Assembly (NCBI GenBank): GCA_938003875.1
Contig: CALKWO010000010.1
Location: 1 to 17,425 of the forward strand
Direction of reading: 5' to 3'
From: an uncultured bacterium
GTDB taxonomy: Bacteria > Planctomycetota > Uabimicrobiia > Uabimicrobiales > JABWCH01
Length of the DNA stretch: 17,425 bases
The notes under the pieces: model-generated
The model's database searches: none
What the model was told of the DNA's origin: nothing
The model's input: the letters and a program-made list of their open reading frames with translations, nothing else
Position numbers and translations under genes: made by a program
In this document: positions 14,810 through 17,425 of the stretch, piece after piece
How the letters are laid out: each line of letters opens with the position of its first letter
Position numbering within the stretch: position 1 is the stretch's first letter

Positions 14810-14919
14810 ATTATGTAGTTGGAAAGAAATGATAAAATAAAAAAAATCACAAATTCTATTTTCTCCTTGATTTTGCTTCGTCTTTGCTGTATACAATGGC
14901 TTATTATTAAAATAATGAG

Positions 14920-14952
14920 GCATGTTTTCTTTTGGGAAACATGCTTTTTTTT
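14920..14952 (+). terminator. Hairpin followed by T-run, weak intrinsic terminator
   Basis: GCATGTTT at 14920-14927 pairs perfectly with AAACATGC at 14937-14944, followed by eight T residues. In orientation it would stop + strand transcription, but no + strand gene is seen just upstream, so it may block antisense read-through into the kinase. The rest of 14797-14996 is AT-rich and must hold the promoter of the - strand gene; I cannot place -35 and -10 boxes with confidence. Confidence 0.5.
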
Positions 14953-14996
14953 ATGGGACAAAGGCAATTATAAACATCTTCCTCGGCTTTGTCCAG

Positions 14997-15046
14997 AAAA
15001 AAAATTTCCCCTATCGCTGCTATAGTCATGGCAGCAATAGGGGAAA
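14997..15046 (-). terminator. Intrinsic terminator downstream of the kinase gene
   Basis: Arms 15005-15020 and 15031-15046 form a 16-bp stem with one mismatch around a 10-base loop. Read on the - strand the stem is followed by a T-run, encoded by eight A residues at 14997-15004. It lies 100 bases after the kinase stop codon and separates it from the endonuclease-fold gene. Confidence 0.85.
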
Positions 15047-15145
15047 GAGGCTATGCCTCTAGTTCCATAGAATGTTTCCTTTTTTGGGGAAGCTTTTTCT
15101 CCAAAAGAAAGGATCAAAAATCCAATGACCAAAGGTTCTAGTGTA

Positions 15146-17065
15146 TTACCGTCTTCCAGCACGGACCGCAAAAGCACGGAAGTCGTAGCTGTTGCTGCGG
15201 GTGCCCCAATAGTGGGTGCCACGGTGAAAGCGGAAGTACCAGGCATACGAAGAACTATGAATCTCTCCACTCCATACCCATAACCACTCTCTAGGAGACA
15301 CAAACACAGAGTCTATGTTGCATTGTCCCTTGCCTTCTTCATATATTGTGGGAAGCTCTTTTCTTTCTGGCATACGCCATCCTGTTCCATATCTGGATTT
15401 GTCTATGCTCTCTACCCACGCTTTGGCCTCATCCCATGTTGTATCTTTATCTGGCCCTACCAGCCATTCCAGATGTTTTTTTGTATCCAGGATAATGCCC
15501 GATTCCAGTACATTGTACCTTCCGTCCTTTGATGTCTTTTTTATGGCAGGGCTTTTGTTTGTTTCTTCGATGGATCGGGCTTCTTCCAGCTTTTTCTGCG
15601 CTTCTTTTTTGCGTGCTGCCATTTCTTGGAGCTTTCGCTCCTCTTCTTCCTGCTCTTTTTTCCTTTTTTCTAAAAGCTTCCTGGCTTCTTCCTGTCGGGC
15701 TTTTATTTCTTGTGTCTCTTTTTCTATCCTTTTTAATTCCTCTTCTTCTTTTTTTCTTTTCTCTGTTATGGCTTTTAAGGCTTCTAGCTTTTTCTTTTCC
15801 TCTTCAATCTGCTTTTCTAGCTCTTGGTTTCTGGAGCTTTGTTTTTCTGAAGAGGGAGAAGAGGTCTTTCTTTTTAGATTCAGGCTTTCTAAAGCCTCTC
15901 TTGCGCTTATAGGGCGGTTTTTGCCTTCTTTGGCTAGCATTCTTTCCAGGATCGCCCATTTTTCTTTGGGGATATTTTCCAGGGGCAGGATGGGGTTTTC
16001 GCATACAATTTTGTAAAAATGCTCGAAATTGTTTCCATTAAAGGGATGATAGCCTGCCACCATTTCATATACGATTACGCCTAAGGCCCAGATATCCGTG
16101 TAGGGCAAGGCAGGCCATCCTTTGTACTGCTCTGGCGACATATACGGAAGGGTTCCGCTGATGTTTTTGTCTTCTTTTCCTCTCAGGGACAGGCTTGTTC
16201 GGATTTCTTTCGACAGGCCAAAGTCTGTCAGCAGGGCTTTCCCATCCTTTTGTATCAGAATATTTTCTGGCTTCAGATCGCAGTGTACCAGCTTCCTTTC
16301 ATGTGCATAGTCCAGGGCTATTCCCACGGGCATCAGCAATTCTACTGCTTCTTGTAGCTCAATGTCTGTTCCTCTTGTTTCCAAAAGCCGTTTTCGTAGG
16401 GTGGTGCCTTCCACATAGTCCATGACCAGAAAATACCTTCCCTGCCTTTCGTCTTTGTCCATCTGGCGGTATTGCACGATATTGTCATGAACCAACAGCT
16501 TTACCAGCCTCTGGTATTCCCTCGTTATTATGTCTAGTGCTGATGTGTCTTCCGACAATTCTTTGGGCAAAAGCTTGAGGGCAACTTCCAGCCTGGTCAC
16601 TTTATCATAGGCCAGATACACCTCGCCCTGGCCTCCTTTTCCTAGCAATTGCTTTAGCTCGTAGCGATTGTTTACGATCTTTCTCTCTTCCAGCCTGGAA
16701 ACAGAATGCGCTATGGACTGCCCTAGCCTGGGCAGAATTCTTTCTATCTCGTGTCTTACACTGCTCTTTTCTACTGCTTCTCTTTTCTCCCTGGGGCTGC
16801 TGGCTTTCTGGAATTCTCCCATCTCTTCTATTTCCTCTACCACATCCAGAACCACGGGTCTGATTTCTCCTAGCAGGTTTTCCATTTCCTCTATTTTCTT
16901 ATCGTCTGCTTCCCTTTTTTTATCCACTATCCAGCCATGCGCCAGCCTCAAAGCGTTCAGCACTGGCTTTCCCCCTGGGATCATATCACACGCCATATCC
17001 AGCAACACATCCACACTCGCTCTGTGCTTTGTATACCATTTCCATAGCTTCTCCTGAATTTCCAT
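15146..17065 (-). CDS. Hanks-type Ser/Thr kinase with coiled coil and DUF1566-like C-terminus
   Basis: 639 residues from the ATG at 17065, which has AAAAAGGAG five bases upstream; an ATG 36 bases earlier is less well placed. Residues 1-130 are a helical region I do not recognise (VLLDMACDMIPGGKPVLNAL). The kinase domain spans ~135-396: glycine loop GKGGQGEVY (142-150), Lys164, Glu183, catalytic loop HCDLKPEN (261-268, Asp263), DFG (281-283), GT then SPEQ (304-313). The usual HRD Arg is Cys, so this is a non-RD kinase that may not need activation-loop phosphorylation. A long charged coiled coil covers ~412-500. The C-terminus (~505-639) is DUF1566-like, a C-type-lectin-related fold (LEWLVGPDKDTTWDEAKAWV, GTGWRMPERKEL, ending FRAFAVRAGRR). 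No membrane helix is seen, so it is probably cytoplasmic. A link to the FHA protein across the window is only a possibility. Confidence 0.92.
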   Translation of the reverse strand: MEIQEKLWKWYTKHRASVDVLLDMACDMIPGGKPVLNALRLAHGWIVDKKREADDKKIEEMENLLGEIRPVVLDVVEEIEEMGEFQKASSPREKREAVEKSSVRHEIERILPRLGQSIAHSVSRLEERKIVNNRYELKQLLGKGGQGEVYLAYDKVTRLEVALKLLPKELSEDTSALDIITREYQRLVKLLVHDNIVQYRQMDKDERQGRYFLVMDYVEGTTLRKRLLETRGTDIELQEAVELLMPVGIALDYAHERKLVHCDLKPENILIQKDGKALLTDFGLSKEIRTSLSLRGKEDKNISGTLPYMSPEQYKGWPALPYTDIWALGVIVYEMVAGYHPFNGNNFEHFYKIVCENPILPLENIPKEKWAILERMLAKEGKNRPISAREALESLNLKRKTSSPSSEKQSSRNQELEKQIEEEKKKLEALKAITEKRKKEEEELKRIEKETQEIKARQEEARKLLEKRKKEQEEEERKLQEMAARKKEAQKKLEEARSIEETNKSPAIKKTSKDGRYNVLESGIILDTKKHLEWLVGPDKDTTWDEAKAWVESIDKSRYGTGWRMPERKELPTIYEEGKGQCNIDSVFVSPREWLWVWSGEIHSSSYAWYFRFHRGTHYWGTRSNSYDFRAFAVRAGRR

Positions 17066-17121
17066 CGTTTCTCCTTTTTCTATACTTTTTTTTAGCAACA
17101 AAAAAACAGCCAGCCCAAACC

Positions 17122-17142
17122 CGCTTTTGTCCTACAAAAGCG
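17122..17142 (-). terminator. Perfect hairpin between the transposase-like gene and the kinase
   Basis: CGCTTTTG at 17122-17129 pairs exactly with CAAAAGCG at 17135-17142 around a five-base loop. On the - strand a T-run begins about 15 bases beyond the stem, so it is a poor but possible terminator for the upstream gene. The 17066-17207 gap must otherwise contain the kinase promoter, which I cannot place. Confidence 0.4.
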
Positions 17143-17207
17143 CAAGGATTGTGTTGGCGTTTTTCAAATAACTAGGCAATAGAACCCAACTCTGATTCAA
17201 AGGATTC

Positions 17208-17425
17208 TATGGAAGGGCTGGTTTTGACAAGGAGGAATATCTTGTTGAGCTTCTCTAAATCCTGGACAGAACGAATCTGCTTCATAGAATGAAGCCCTCT
17301 TGCCCCGAACCTTGATTCCAAAAGGGCTTCTATTCCTTCGATTTTGCCTTCGATTTTGCCTTCGATTTTACCTTTGATTTCGCCTTTAGTTTCGCCTTCC
17401 AGATGTCCTCGTCTGTACTCATCAG
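17208..17425 (-). CDS. Rpn/PD-(D/E)XK transposase-family protein, C-terminal fragment
   Basis: The frame is open to the right edge, so only the last ~71 residues are visible, ending with TAG at 17210-17208. The fragment shows a run of four-residue repeats of the type K-I-E-G / E-x-K-G, then GIEALLESRFG and a helical end (SVQDLEKLNKIFLLV). This is the usual tail of Rpn-family recombination-promoting nucleases, also annotated as PD-(D/E)XK family transposases, in which an (E-G-x-x)n stalk precedes a short helical domain. The catalytic N-terminal domain lies outside the window. The gene is a likely sign of mobile DNA next to the kinase. The low-complexity repeat limits certainty. Confidence 0.6.
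17335..17400 (-). repeat. 12-bp degenerate tandem repeat coding KIEG units
   Basis: On the - strand the unit AAAATCGAAGGC and variants repeat about five times, encoding Lys-Ile-Glu-Gly or close variants. The three units nearest the 3' side are almost identical. Such runs change length easily by slippage in whole-codon steps. Confidence 0.85.

Noticed and set aside
14797..14967. 57-residue N-terminal extension of the endonuclease-fold protein
   Set aside because: Low-complexity AT-rich sequence containing a hairpin, while the start at 14796 has an ideal ribosome binding site.
15315..16016. A 233-codon + strand ORF antisense to the kinase
   Set aside because: It is the Ser/Phe-rich mirror of the Lys/Glu-rich coiled coil on the - strand and has no ribosome binding site or domain.
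17335..17400. Direct repeats as a CRISPR or iteron array
   Set aside because: They are 12-base in-frame codon repeats within a coding region, with no spacers.

Overview
The window is bacterial, low in GC (locally very AT-rich), tightly packed on the + strand from the left edge to about 13.3 kb and on the - strand from there to the right edge. The mix of a eukaryote-like ubiquitin-type conjugation cassette, a membrane FHA protein, many zinc ribbons and a Hanks-type kinase fused to a DUF1566-like domain suggests Planctomycetota or another large-genome, signalling-rich lineage. That placement is inference only; no rRNA or housekeeping marker is present.

The centre of interest is 7515-13288, a compact run of seven genes with spacings from 13-base overlaps to 13-base gaps. 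In order they encode a YukD/EsaB-like ubiquitin-like protein, a ThiF/E1-type activating enzyme, a membrane-anchored JAB/JAMM isopeptidase, an unrecognised single-pass membrane protein, a six-pass membrane protein with a C-terminal FHA domain, a membrane RING-like zinc-finger protein (candidate E3), and a ubiquitin-conjugating (E2/UBC) protein with a zinc-ribbon head. Every class of a ubiquitin pathway is therefore present: modifier, E1, E2, candidate E3, deconjugase. Several members carry membrane helices, so the pathway probably works on the cytoplasmic face of the inner membrane. A short motif of the form [K/R/N]-[I/L/V]-[K/R]-I-S-x-[D/E/T]-[D/E/N]-[V/I/L] recurs in five consecutive products (JAB, membrane protein, FHA, RING, E2) and may be a common docking or modification peptide.

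Upstream (2-7501) and in the same direction lie four genes that could belong to the same transcription unit: a left-truncated protein with a C2-like beta region, a single-pass membrane protein and a secreted protein that both carry divergent InlB-like beta repeats, and a 941-residue zinc ribbon/TPR/DnaJ-type zinc-finger protein. They look like envelope and adaptor components that could supply clients or sensing.

Region 13289-13671 has no gene. It holds three nested inverted repeats between the convergent E2 gene and a - strand gene for a DUF559/Vsr-like endonuclease-fold protein. Further right on the - strand are a Ser/Thr kinase with a non-RD catalytic loop, a long coiled coil and a DUF1566-like C-terminus, followed by a clear intrinsic terminator, and the 3' end of an Rpn/PD-(D/E)XK-transposase-like gene cut by the right edge. 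Small tandem duplications (97, 39, 48 and 246 bases) occur in the first four genes.
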